NCBI GenBank assembly: GCA_003598975.1
Contig: QZIJ01000083.1
Span: forward strand, 1-34,675
Direction of reading: 5' to 3'
From: Anaerolineaceae bacterium
GTDB lineage: Bacteria > Chloroflexota > Anaerolineae > Anaerolineales > Villigracilaceae
Length of the DNA stretch: 34,675 nucleotides
Below are positions 15,108 to 23,108 of this stretch, piece by piece; position 1 is the first letter of the stretch; each line of letters begins with the position of its first letter. Position numbers and translations under genes: made by a program. The notes beneath the pieces are model-generated. The model made no database searches and was not told the origin of the DNA. It was given only the letters and a program-made list of their open reading frames with translations.

Positions 15108-16472
15108 TCACTTCTCTTTCCTTCCCTTCAACACCAACCGAATCGGTGTGCCCAAAAATCCATGCTCTTCCCGAATCCGATTCTCTAAAAATCGGCGATA
15201 CGAGAAGTGTGCCAGTTTGGGATCATTCACATAGATCATGAACGTCGGCGGGTTGGAGCGGACTTGTGTGCCGTAATACATCTTCAGCGAACGTCCCGCG
15301 TGTGATGGGGCGGGGTGTTCGTCCTGTGCCTTCATCAGGATTTGGTTGATCTGCGAAGTCGCCAGGCGCGCCAGCCGTTCTTCCTGCACACGCAATGCCA
15401 TCGGCAGGACCTGCTCCACACGCTGGCCGTTCTTGGCGGAGATGAACAGCAGGGGGACGTATGCCATGAAATTTAACTCTTCCCGAATCTTGTCGGTGAA
15501 GGTGTTCATCGTGTATGTGTCTTTCTCCACCGCGTCCCATTTATTCACCAGCACCACCACACTCTTGGATGCTTCCAGCACGAAGCCCGCGATATGCGCG
15601 TCCTGCGAACTGATGCCTTCCACTGCGTCAATGACCAGCAACACGACGTCCGCGCGCTCGATGGACTTGAAGGCGCGTAACACGGAATATTGCTCCACGC
15701 CCTGCTCAATCTTTCCCCGCCGACGGATGCCCGCCGTATCTATGAGCGTGACAGCCACCCCGTTGAAATCGAAATGTGTGTCAATCGAGTCGCGCGTCGT
15801 CCCCGCGATGGGGCTGACGATGGCGCGCTCTTCTCCCGCCAGTTTATTCAGCAGGGATGACTTGCCCGCGTTCGGCTTCCCGACGATGGCAATCTTGACC
15901 GAATCATCCTCCTCATCCACGGGTTGCTCGGGGAAGGACATCACCAGCGCGTCGAGCAGGTCGCCTGTGTCCGTCCCATGAACGGCTGAGATAGGAAACG
16001 GGTCGCCCAGTCCCAGTTCGTAGAATTGGGTCGCCATGTCGCGCCGTTGCACGCTCTCGCATTTGTTGGCGACGATAAGAATCGGCGGCTGATACGTCTC
16101 GCCGACCTTCTTCTGTGTGCGGCGCAAAATCTCGGCCACCTCGCGGTCGGGTTCGGTGACGCCCGTCTCGCCGTCCACGATGAACAGGATCGCGTCTGCG
16201 TCGCGGACGGCCATCAATGCCTGCTCGCGAATCTCTTTAATGAAATCCGCCGAACCGATGGAGAGCGGGGTCTTGCCGCCGTGTGCAGGGTCAATGCCGC
16301 CCGTGTCCACCACGTGGAAGGCGCGTCCGTTCCATTCGGCCTCCGCCACCAGACGGTCACGCGTGGTGCCAGGCGTGTCGTCCACAATGGCAAGACGTTC
16401 GCCGATCAGGCGGTTGAATAATGTGCTTTTACCGACATTCGGTCGGCCGACGAGCGCTACAACAGGCTTCAT
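15108..16472 (-). CDS. der: Ribosome biogenesis GTPase Der (EngA)
   Basis: 454 residues. Two tandem GTPase domains: the first with GRPNVGKST (9-17), DTPGTTRD and VANKCES; the second with GKPNAGKSS (about 198-206), IAGTTRDSID, DTAGIRRRG and VNKWDAVE. A C-terminal KH-like domain contains MYYGTQVRSNPPTF. Der acts in 50S ribosomal subunit assembly. It follows cdaR on the same strand after a 140-base gap that holds a palindromic repeat (16506-16572), so co-transcription with cdaA-cdaR is possible but not certain. Confidence 0.97.
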   Translation of the reverse strand: MKPVVALVGRPNVGKSTLFNRLIGERLAIVDDTPGTTRDRLVAEAEWNGRAFHVVDTGGIDPAHGGKTPLSIGSADFIKEIREQALMAVRDADAILFIVDGETGVTEPDREVAEILRRTQKKVGETYQPPILIVANKCESVQRRDMATQFYELGLGDPFPISAVHGTDTGDLLDALVMSFPEQPVDEEDDSVKIAIVGKPNAGKSSLLNKLAGEERAIVSPIAGTTRDSIDTHFDFNGVAVTLIDTAGIRRRGKIEQGVEQYSVLRAFKSIERADVVLLVIDAVEGISSQDAHIAGFVLEASKSVVVLVNKWDAVEKDTYTMNTFTDKIREELNFMAYVPLLFISAKNGQRVEQVLPMALRVQEERLARLATSQINQILMKAQDEHPAPSHAGRSLKMYYGTQVRSNPPTFMIYVNDPKLAHFSYRRFLENRIREEHGFLGTPIRLVLKGRKEK

Positions 16473-16505
16473 GTGATTTACGATTTTCCGATTGACGATT
16501 GATGG

Positions 16506-16572
16506 TGGTCGAGTAGGCGGCGGGTCTCGATACGGGTCTCAATTTGCTTCGCAACTTGACCCTACTCGACCA
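16506..16572. repeat. Palindromic repeat with TGGTCGAGTAG ends
   Basis: Perfect 11-base inverted arms TGGTCGAGTAG (16506-16516) and CTACTCGACCA (16562-16572) enclose a GC-rich interior with GGTCTCGATACGGGTCTC. It lies between cdaR and der and resembles REP-like intergenic elements; no second copy is seen in this window. Confidence 0.65.
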
Positions 16573-16612
16573 TCGCCGCCGTACCGAAACCACTGCTCAC
16601 TGAACACTGGCC

Positions 16613-17848
16613 TCACGGCGTTGGCGTGGCCGCAGTCGTGATGGTCACTTCCACTGTGTTGGGAAGCACGGTCTCCACCACAATATTTGCAACGAGGATT
16701 TCCACTTTGGGTGTGAGTTGATAAACGCCCAGGCCGAGATCGGTCACATCAACCACCACGCGAATGTCTTGAAGCAGAAGGGAGTCGAGCAAGGGCGCGG
16801 GCCCAGAAAGAATTACATCCACTTCGGAGGGGGAGATTTGTGCGTCCAACCCCTCGGCCAGCCCCACCACTTCGATGTTGATTTTCGAAAGCGTCAGGTT
16901 GCTTTGAATGGGTGAGATGCCCACGCGCACTTGCACGCTTTGTTCGCCCACCACTGAAACGCCCTCTGGCAGGTTCAGCGCGAGGCGTGTGGTGATGTCC
17001 TCGCTGGCGCCGCGCAGTTCAAGCGGCTGGGTCTCCAAAATACCGGGGAGCGCATTCACCAGCGCGGGGTCGGTGGAGTATACCGTAACAATCGGCGGAA
17101 ATACGGACAGGTCGGTGAGCAGATAGCCATTGGCGACCTGTCCCTGCACCAGCACCTTTACGGCAACATCGCGATAGCCTCCCTGTTGGGAAACGGGAAT
17201 GTTCACCGATACCGTTGACGGGTTGATGCTCAGGCCTCGCAGAACCTGGTTGTTCTCGTTGTAAAGTTGCACTTCCGTTTCCTGCTCGATGCTTTCGCGC
17301 GTCCCCGTCAGATTGACGATCACGCGCGCCCGCTCCACCTGTTCGACCAGTGACTCGGCTCCCGAAACCAGCACCTCCAACGGTTCCAGCGCGGGATTGC
17401 CGGCCTGATAGCCGGTGGCAGGCTGACCATTCAACGTTAATCCGACGGGGAATACGCGGCTGGCAAGCGGTTCCAGCGTGACCGTGAAACTGCTCGGCGA
17501 GACCGAGACGATGCGCGCCGGGCCTTCGCTCACCTGCACCTGCACGCGGAGAGAGTGTTCTCCCGCGCTCATCCCCGAAAGGTCTGCCACTGCGCGGATG
17601 GGTTTCTCCTGCCCGTTCAGCCGATCCCAGACCGAACGCGGCGCGCGCAGGGTTATTTCCACCTGCTTTGGAATTTCTCCGACGATTACCAGTCCCGGGT
17701 CCTGCCCGACGATCTCGATAGTCACAGTGTTGCCATAGGCGCGTTGCTCGTCCGGGTCGGCCGCGGTGACGGCCGCGATCCAGACTGCGATGGAAAGCGT
17801 CAACGCCCACAGCAAGGTGCGCCAGTATTGGCGAAACCAGCCGATCAT
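16613..17848 (-). CDS. cdaR: CdaR (YbbR-domain) regulator of diadenylate cyclase
   Basis: 411 residues: one N-terminal membrane helix (about 10-30, LLWALTLSIAVWIAAV) followed by four YbbR-type beta domains (roughly 35-125, 130-215, 220-310, 315-405) with recurrent patterns such as P-x-x-V-x-V. In Firmicutes CdaR binds CdaA from outside the membrane and tunes its activity. The start overlaps the cdaA stop as ATGA (17845-17848), which strongly supports the pairing. The C-terminus ends in a TATPTP tail. Confidence 0.92.
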   Translation of the reverse strand: MIGWFRQYWRTLLWALTLSIAVWIAAVTAADPDEQRAYGNTVTIEIVGQDPGLVIVGEIPKQVEITLRAPRSVWDRLNGQEKPIRAVADLSGMSAGEHSLRVQVQVSEGPARIVSVSPSSFTVTLEPLASRVFPVGLTLNGQPATGYQAGNPALEPLEVLVSGAESLVEQVERARVIVNLTGTRESIEQETEVQLYNENNQVLRGLSINPSTVSVNIPVSQQGGYRDVAVKVLVQGQVANGYLLTDLSVFPPIVTVYSTDPALVNALPGILETQPLELRGASEDITTRLALNLPEGVSVVGEQSVQVRVGISPIQSNLTLSKINIEVVGLAEGLDAQISPSEVDVILSGPAPLLDSLLLQDIRVVVDVTDLGLGVYQLTPKVEILVANIVVETVLPNTVEVTITTAATPTP

Positions 17849-18705
17849 CGTTCCTCATCCTTGTGCGGGAACAGGCGTTGGAACCAGGCGCGTTGCGGCT
17901 TGTTCAATGGACGGTAAAAAGCCATCAGGATGTTTTCCAATCGTTCGGGGTCAATGCGGCGGATCATGCGTCCGCTGTGGGCGATGGAGATGGAGCCCGT
18001 CTCCTCAGAGATGACGACCGCCACCGCGTCGGTGGCCTCGGAGATTCCCAGCGCGGCGCGGTGACGCAGTCCCATCTGTCGCTCGGGGGAGCGGTTCAGG
18101 ATTCCGCTCGAGGAGAGGGGCATCACGCAGGCGGCCGCGACCAGCCTCCCATCCGCGATGACCGCCGCCCCGTCGTGCAGGGGGGTGTTCGGGTAGAACG
18201 CCTGCAATAAAAGTTCGGGTGTGACGCGGGCATCCATCCGCACGCCAGTTTCAGTGTAGGCTTCGAGGCTCTCGAGCCGCTGGAGGATGATCAATGCGCC
18301 GTGCTGTCGGGCGGAAAGTCTCGCCGCCGCGCTGACAATGGCCTGGATGGCTTCCTCGGTTTCGGCGCTGGCCGTCTTGCTGGAGGATGCCATTAACGTG
18401 CCCGCGCGTCCGATGCGTTCGAGGGCGCGGCGGATTTCAGGCGCAAAGATGACGGGGATGGAAAGGAGGAGGGCGGGCAGGGCGCTGCTGATGAGCCAGG
18501 AGAAGGCTGGAAGAGCCACGAGGCTGGTGAGCAGTGCCAGCAGGACAAATAGAAAGATCATGCCGCGCAACAGGGACATGGCCTGGGTGTCGCGCAGGCT
18601 GTAGAGCAGGCCAAAGAAGATGCCCGCCACCAGCAAAATGTCGAGAACACTCAGCCAGTTGAGACGTTGAAAAACGAAGAGGAGGTTGCTGATAAAGTCG
18701 GCCAC
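17845..18705 (-). CDS. cdaA: CdaA diadenylate cyclase (c-di-AMP synthase)
   Basis: 286 residues. Three membrane segments (about 16-35, 44-62 and 67-88) precede the DAC domain, with catalytic DGA (178-180, in PLHDGAAVI) and RHR (214-216, in GLRHRAALGISE) intact. It converts two ATP to cyclic di-AMP at the membrane. It is the first gene of a cdaA-cdaR pair. c-di-AMP commonly binds potassium transporters and their sensors, and both kinds are encoded within the next 15 kb. A near-perfect inverted repeat (18725-18784) lies upstream of the start. Confidence 0.96.
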   Translation of the reverse strand: MADFISNLLFVFQRLNWLSVLDILLVAGIFFGLLYSLRDTQAMSLLRGMIFLFVLLALLTSLVALPAFSWLISSALPALLLSIPVIFAPEIRRALERIGRAGTLMASSSKTASAETEEAIQAIVSAAARLSARQHGALIILQRLESLEAYTETGVRMDARVTPELLLQAFYPNTPLHDGAAVIADGRLVAAACVMPLSSSGILNRSPERQMGLRHRAALGISEATDAVAVVISEETGSISIAHSGRMIRRIDPERLENILMAFYRPLNKPQRAWFQRLFPHKDEER

Positions 18706-18724
18706 GGTCGGAGATTAGGAATTG

Positions 18725-18784
18725 GGAATTACGAATTAGGGTCCCCGGAGCATTCTCCTGTGCTAATTCCTAATTTGTAATTCC
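18725..18784. repeat. Inverted repeat between coaE and cdaA
   Basis: GGAATTACGAATTAGG (18725-18740) and CCTAATTTGTAATTCC (18769-18784) pair with one mismatch over 16 bases. The loop contains a smaller hairpin GGAG-CATT-CTCC. It resembles interspersed AATTACGAATTA repeats in bacterial intergenic DNA and may also end coaE transcripts. Confidence 0.65.
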
Positions 18785-18787
18785 AGT

Positions 18788-19918
18788 TTAGATGGGTCGC
18801 AGGACACGGTCCTGCCGCAATTGTTTGAAATACAGCGCCGCGCCCTCGGTCTTGTATTCGGTCGCCGCATCCTGCCAGGCCTGGATGCCCAGTGTCTGCG
18901 GGGTGCGTATTTCGTACCCCAGTTTTTTCCAGAGGGCTTCGTTCGCGGCCAGTTCGGATGAGGGGAAGATGAGCGAGGCTTCGGACTGCAGTTCGTGTGA
19001 GGCGCGTTCCATTTCGTTGATGAGCGCTTCGAGCGCCGCGGCGGAGTCGACGCTCGCATCCAGGAACAGGTCGGTGGTGCGCGCCACCAGGTTTTCCACC
19101 TGCCAGCCGGCCAGCCCCACCAGCCGTCCGCCGGCGTTGAGCATCAGGTAGGCCTTGTCGCCGAAGGCTTCCATCACATTTTCGGCGGTCATCTTGTGCT
19201 GGCCCTTGCTCAGGCGGGTGATCAATTCGGCGATGGCCTGCGAATCGCGCGGGCGTCCGCGTTGCACCATCAAATCGCCGCTGGATTCCTTGTGGATGAT
19301 GGGCAAGGTGTCTGTCACAGGTGAGACCTGCTTCCATGCCTCGGTCACCTGCTTCCACAGGTCATCGTACGAACCCGTGTTGCGGATGACCACCCCTGCC
19401 GCCGCCACCTTTTCATTCTGCGGTGATTGCGCGTGGACGCGTTCCTGCGCCTGTTCGCGCGTCATGCCGCGCTTGCGGACCAGTCGCTCCACCTGCACAT
19501 TCTCCGGCGCGTACGTCACCCAGATCGCGTTGCAGTAGGTTTTCATTTCGCTTTCGAGAAGTTTAATCGCTTCGATCACCACTACTCTCTGGCTGGCGCG
19601 GCGGATGAAAATGTCCGCGGCCTGCCCAACCAGCGGATGGACGATGTTCTCCAGCTGTTCCAGCGCTTTCGCGTCCCGGAAGACCAGCCCCGCAAGTTTC
19701 GAGCGATCGATCTCCCCATCACTGCCCAGGATCCATTTTCCGAACAGGTCAATTATGGGCTGATAACCGGGCGCGCCTTTTGCGATGGCGCGGTGTGCCA
19801 GCGAGTCGGCATCTATGCTGTACGCGCCAAGATGCTCCAACATGCGTCGGACCACACTTTTGCCGGTGGCAATATTACCGGTCAAGCCGATGATGTACTT
19901 CCCGGACCATTTACTCAC
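18788..19918 (-). CDS. coaE: Dephospho-CoA kinase fused to a GNAT-like domain
   Basis: 376 residues from a GTG start at 19916-19918, with GAGGAG five bases upstream. Residues 8-205 are dephospho-CoA kinase: P-loop GNIATGKS (14-21), DADSLAHRAI near 37 and REQAQERVHAQSP near 155; this enzyme phosphorylates dephospho-CoA in the last step of CoA synthesis. The usual family length is about 200, so the extra 170 residues (about 215-376) form a second domain with QRGRPRDSQAIAELI, LVGLAGWQVENLV and NEALWKKLGYEI, the pattern of a GNAT acetyltransferase. The acceptor of any acetyl transfer is unknown. Confidence 0.92.
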   Translation of the reverse strand: MSKWSGKYIIGLTGNIATGKSVVRRMLEHLGAYSIDADSLAHRAIAKGAPGYQPIIDLFGKWILGSDGEIDRSKLAGLVFRDAKALEQLENIVHPLVGQAADIFIRRASQRVVVIEAIKLLESEMKTYCNAIWVTYAPENVQVERLVRKRGMTREQAQERVHAQSPQNEKVAAAGVVIRNTGSYDDLWKQVTEAWKQVSPVTDTLPIIHKESSGDLMVQRGRPRDSQAIAELITRLSKGQHKMTAENVMEAFGDKAYLMLNAGGRLVGLAGWQVENLVARTTDLFLDASVDSAAALEALINEMERASHELQSEASLIFPSSELAANEALWKKLGYEIRTPQTLGIQAWQDAATEYKTEGAALYFKQLRQDRVLRPI

Positions 19919-19998
19919 AAGAACTCCTCAATGGATACTGTACCTCTATTTTACTTGAAAAATCCCAACAATCACCGCGGCGGGCGGTCGTTTTTCAA

Positions 19999-20027
19999 TT
20001 GACTTTCACTTCCTACGCGAGTATGAT
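19999..20027 (+). promoter_or_regulatory. Sigma-70 promoter of rnpB
   Basis: TTGACT (19999-20004) and TATGAT (20022-20027) are separated by exactly 17 bases. The expected transcription start, near 20034, coincides with the first base of the P1 helix of RNase P RNA. Confidence 0.8.
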
Positions 20028-20033
20028 GAAACT

Positions 20034-20477
20034 GCCTCAGGCTGGTCGGGCGATCGCGGTCCTGTGTTTACGGGATCGAGGAAAGTCCGCACTCCATAGA
20101 GCACGGCGTCGGATAGCACCCGGGGCGGGGAGACTTCGTTTGGAGTCAACCTGCCGGATAAGGGCCACAGAAACAAACTGCGCACCCACCCTTCGGGGCA
20201 GGGACGTGAAGGTGAAAAGGTGGTGTAAGAGACCACCGGCGCCCGCCGTAATGCGGGCGGCCAGGTAACCCCCGCCGGGAGCAAGGCCAAGCAGGGACGA
20301 TATCGTCTGCGGACGGAAGGAGGCGGCTCGCTTCCTTATACGCCCCTCCTAGAGGGAGGAGCCAGTCCCGGGTAGGTCGCTTGAGCGGCGCGGCGACGCG
20401 CCGCCTAGAGAGATGATCGCACAGGCAGGGTGAAATCCCCTTGCCAGACAGAATGCGGCTTACAGACCAGCCGAGGC
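20034..20477 (+). ncRNA. rnpB: RNase P RNA component (bacterial class A)
   Basis: Hallmarks in order: GAGGAAAGTCCGCACTCC (about 20078-20095), GGCCACAGAAA near 20163, GAAGGTGAAAAGG near 20209, GAGACCACCGG near 20230, GGGAGCAAGGCC near 20277, TAGAGAGATGATCGCAC near 20406 and ACAGAATGCGGCTTACAGACC near 20449. The 5' arm GCCTC-A-GGCTGGTC (20034-20047) pairs with GACCAGCCGAGGC (20465-20477) to close helix P1. Length about 444. It is the catalytic RNA that removes tRNA 5' leaders. The last 25 bases are repeated at 20525-20549, so the true 3' end could be either copy. Confidence 0.95.
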
Positions 20478-20524
20478 AAATTACTCATTTATGCCCTAGA
20501 CAGAACCCCCAAAAGGGGGCGATG

Positions 20525-20549
20525 TGCGGCTTACAGACCAGCCGAGGCA
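20525..20549 (+). repeat. Exact second copy of the rnpB 3' end
   Basis: Bases 20525-20549 are identical to 20454-20478, the segment that includes the 3' arm of helix P1. An ACAGAA upstream (20489-20495 region) also matches, but a small GC hairpin (CCCCC-AAAA-GGGGG, 20506-20519) separates it from the copy. Confidence 0.85.
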
Positions 20550-20553
20550 CTTG

Positions 20554-20578
20554 TAACGCAAGATAATATCTTGCGTTA
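20554..20578 (+). terminator. Stem-loop ending the rnpB region
   Basis: An 11-bp perfect stem (20554-20564 with 20568-20578) with loop AAT, just after the duplicated rnpB end and 10 bases before the lipoprotein start codon. It is followed by CTTCTCT rather than a clean T run, so efficiency is uncertain. Confidence 0.5.
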
Positions 20579-20588
20579 CTTCTCTATC

Positions 20589-21578
20589 ATGCGACGAATT
20601 CCTGTCCTCACTCTCGCCCTCTTCCTCGTCCTCGCCTGCACATTGCCGACGGACCCGCCTCCCGCGCTGACCATCGAGACGCTACGCGCACAAGCCTCCG
20701 CGTCTCCCTCTATCACGCCTCCCGCTGGACCTTCGGCGGCCGCGGCCACCCTGAGCCCTGTCCCTGCTGACGAGCCGACGGGCAAGATCATCTACACCTG
20801 CCAACTCGCGGGAGATCAACTGTGTCTCATCAATGCCGACGGGACAGGTTTTCGCCAATTGACGAGCGATCCCGTTAAACACTGGTACGCGTCCATTTCG
20901 CCTGACGGGGCCAGCGTCATCTACAGCGCGTACGCGGAAGACAACATTTACGAAATTTACGAATTGAATCTGGCCAGCGGACTTACAACACAATTAACCG
21001 ATAAACTCGGCGTTTGTATCGCGCCCGAAATTTCACCTGATGGCAGGCAAATCGTCTTCACGTGGGGAAATGCCAAAGGGGCCTCCCAGATCTGGGTCAT
21101 GGATAGAAGCGGGGCAAATCCGCACAAAATCCACGCGCAGGGCTGGGATCCCACCTGGTCGCCCGACGGAACGCAGATATTGTTCGCGTCGAACATGGAA
21201 GGCGCGAACCAGTTGTTCGTCATGAATGCCGATGGATCGAACGTGCGCCGCGTCACCGATTTCGATTCCCTGCGCGGACGCTCGGACTGGTCTCCCGATG
21301 GCGCTTGGATGGTCACCTACAACGGCCAGCCGTGGAAGCGCGAAGTGTTCATCTTCCGCCCCGATTTCACCGACTTGCGGAGGTTATCGCCCGAAGGCGG
21401 GAACAGCCAGGGGCCGGGTTTTTCTCCCGATGGAAAGTGGGTGACGTTCACCTCGTATTTTGATCATTATGGGGATGATCTGGGTTGCGAAATCTACATC
21501 GTCCGCGTGGACGGCACCGACCTGCGCCGACTGACTGATAACGATTATTGCGACTACCAGCCGCGCTGGGGGCCATAA
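20589..21578 (+). CDS. TolB-like beta-propeller lipoprotein
   Basis: 329 residues from the ATG at 20589. The signal peptide MRRIPVLTLALFLVLAC ends in a lipobox (LVLAC), followed by a Pro/Ala/Ser-rich linker (about 20-65) and at least five PD40-type blades: SPDGASVIYSA, SPDGRQIVFTW, SPDGTQILFAS, SPDGAWMVTY and SPDGKWVTFTS, each paired with an I-Y-x-x or L-F-V-M strand. Likely exported and lipid-anchored outside the membrane; such propellers bind partners or ligands, not known here. It lies close behind rnpB and may share its transcript. It ends just before a strong bidirectional terminator. Confidence 0.85.
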   Translation: MRRIPVLTLALFLVLACTLPTDPPPALTIETLRAQASASPSITPPAGPSAAAATLSPVPADEPTGKIIYTCQLAGDQLCLINADGTGFRQLTSDPVKHWYASISPDGASVIYSAYAEDNIYEIYELNLASGLTTQLTDKLGVCIAPEISPDGRQIVFTWGNAKGASQIWVMDRSGANPHKIHAQGWDPTWSPDGTQILFASNMEGANQLFVMNADGSNVRRVTDFDSLRGRSDWSPDGAWMVTYNGQPWKREVFIFRPDFTDLRRLSPEGGNSQGPGFSPDGKWVTFTSYFDHYGDDLGCEIYIVRVDGTDLRRLTDNDYCDYQPRWGP

Positions 21579-21581
21579 ATG

Positions 21582-21614
21582 AAAACCCAGGTTTCTCTGA
21601 GAAACCTGGGTTTT
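21582..21614. terminator. Strong bidirectional terminator
   Basis: A perfect 15-bp stem (21582-21596 with 21600-21614) with a 3-base loop; outer arms are AAAA and TTTT, so it works for both the lipoprotein gene and the convergent MBOAT gene whose stop is at 21618. Confidence 0.9.
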
Positions 21615-21617
21615 GCA

Positions 21618-22994
21618 TCAAAATCCCTGATAGACAAATGTCACTACATTGGCTTGCGGACCGAGGAAGATGATCAATAGCCAGAGTGCGGCGACAAGTC
21701 CCCAGGCACGGGCGCGGGGAGTCCACTTTGTAAAAAACGCGTCGGCGGCATGACGCGATGCCTGCCAGTCTAGCCAGAGGGTGAAGAGCGCGGCCGCGAA
21801 CAGGTCAATGAACGGAATGGTGGATGTGATTTGCGTGGTGAAATCGAACAGGCCAGAAAAATAAACCAAAGCCGTCCGCAGGCTGGAGGCCGCGAAGGGA
21901 ATCAACGTCAGCGTGGTGATGGAGAATACTGTCAGGACCGAGAGCGCATCTTTGATTCGGCTGGGGGGACGTGATGACTTGAAGAGTTGTTCCGCCACCA
22001 GATACAGTCCATGCAACGTGCCCCAAACCATCACGGAGGCATACGCGCCATGCCAGAATCCACTGGCGAGCATGGTGAGGAGAGGCGGCAGGAGAATGGT
22101 TGGCAGTTGCGGCCAGCGTCTTTGTATCAGCCAGCGGCGTGTGGGGAAGAAGATGTAATCGCGCAGCCAGAACGAGAGACTGATGTGCCAGCGCGTCCAG
22201 AAATCACTCAATGAGTTGGCGAAGAACGGTTGGCGGAAGTTGGGGCTGAGTTCGATTCCAAACAGCGCGCTGAGGCCGCGCACGATGGAGGTGTAGCCCG
22301 CGAAATCGTTGTAGAGTCCGAAGGTAAAGACCAGCAACCAGATGAGTTTTTCGAGCGAGGAAAACGCGGCGGGGTCGGAGAAAATCGTCGGCGGCAGGAA
22401 GGAGGTCAATCGGTCGGCGATGATGATCTTGCGGAGCAGGCCGACGAGGATGAGTCCACCGCCGCGGGCCAGCGCGGACGCGTCCACGCGGCGAACCGCT
22501 CGAAGGTCAGAGATGAAGCGGGCGGGACGTTCGATCGGGCCTGCGAGCATCTTCGGGAAGTACGTCAAATAGAGGGCAAAGTCCACGAGATCGTCCGCCG
22601 AGTCCGCTTGACGATTGTGGATGTCAATCAAATACGAAATGGCTTGCAGGATGTAAAACGAAAAGCCGATGGGAAGGAGGAGACTCAACGCTTCGGGCGG
22701 GACGGGGAGCAGGCGCGGGCCGTAGGGGCCACTGAGGAGTTTGAGCGCCGCGAAACTGACGAGGTTGAGACCGACGCCGAGAGCGAGCCAGGCGCGGGAA
22801 GCCGCTTTTTTGCCAATGTAAAAATTTAAGATGGTGACCGCGATGAGAACCAGCGCGTATTGCGGACTGATGGTGACGTAGAAAAAATAAGAGGCCGCGA
22901 GCAGCCAGATGTTTTGGGCTTTGCGCGCGAGGAGATAGTAGACGGCGAGGGTGATGGCCGCGAAGAAGAGGAAGGGAGGAGAGATGAGTTGCAT
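21618..22994 (-). CDS. MBOAT-family O-acyltransferase (AlgI/DltB-like)
   Basis: 458 residues with about ten membrane segments. Family marks: TYFPKMLAGPIERP (144-157), NDFAGYTSIVRG (229-240), FWTRWHISLSFWLRDYIFFP (265-284) and the catalytic-histidine region GFWHGAYASVMVWGTLHGL with H315 and H328. MBOAT proteins of this group pass acyl groups across the membrane to a surface polymer, together with an SGNH-type partner. Exactly such a gene lies upstream on the same strand (23109-24146), separated by 114 bases holding an interspersed repeat. The polymer acylated is unknown. Confidence 0.92.
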   Translation of the reverse strand: MQLISPPFLFFAAITLAVYYLLARKAQNIWLLAASYFFYVTISPQYALVLIAVTILNFYIGKKAASRAWLALGVGLNLVSFAALKLLSGPYGPRLLPVPPEALSLLLPIGFSFYILQAISYLIDIHNRQADSADDLVDFALYLTYFPKMLAGPIERPARFISDLRAVRRVDASALARGGGLILVGLLRKIIIADRLTSFLPPTIFSDPAAFSSLEKLIWLLVFTFGLYNDFAGYTSIVRGLSALFGIELSPNFRQPFFANSLSDFWTRWHISLSFWLRDYIFFPTRRWLIQRRWPQLPTILLPPLLTMLASGFWHGAYASVMVWGTLHGLYLVAEQLFKSSRPPSRIKDALSVLTVFSITTLTLIPFAASSLRTALVYFSGLFDFTTQITSTIPFIDLFAAALFTLWLDWQASRHAADAFFTKWTPRARAWGLVAALWLLIIFLGPQANVVTFVYQGF

Positions 22995-23008
22995 GAGGCT
23001 GCGTGTTT

Positions 23009-23094
23009 GTCATTGCGAGGAGCGTTCGTTGCGACGAAGCAATCCCCGCGCCGAGGAAGAGATTGCTTTGGGCGAGTACGCCCGCGCACTGACG
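23009..23094. repeat. Palindromic interspersed element, copy 2 (shorter)
   Basis: Begins GTCATTGCGAGG and contains GAAGCAAT (23036-23043) facing ATTGCTTT (23062-23069), ending near GCACTGACGG. It shares layout and terminal sequence with 3409-3533 but is about 40 bases shorter. It occupies the gap between the SGNH and MBOAT genes. Confidence 0.7.
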
Positions 23095-23108
23095 GAGACG
23101 ACAGTGGG

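Noticed and set aside
22230..22829. 199-codon plus-strand frame opposite the MBOAT gene
   Set aside because: Composition (Glu/Gly/Arg-rich) and complete overlap with a strongly conserved gene mark it as a shadow.
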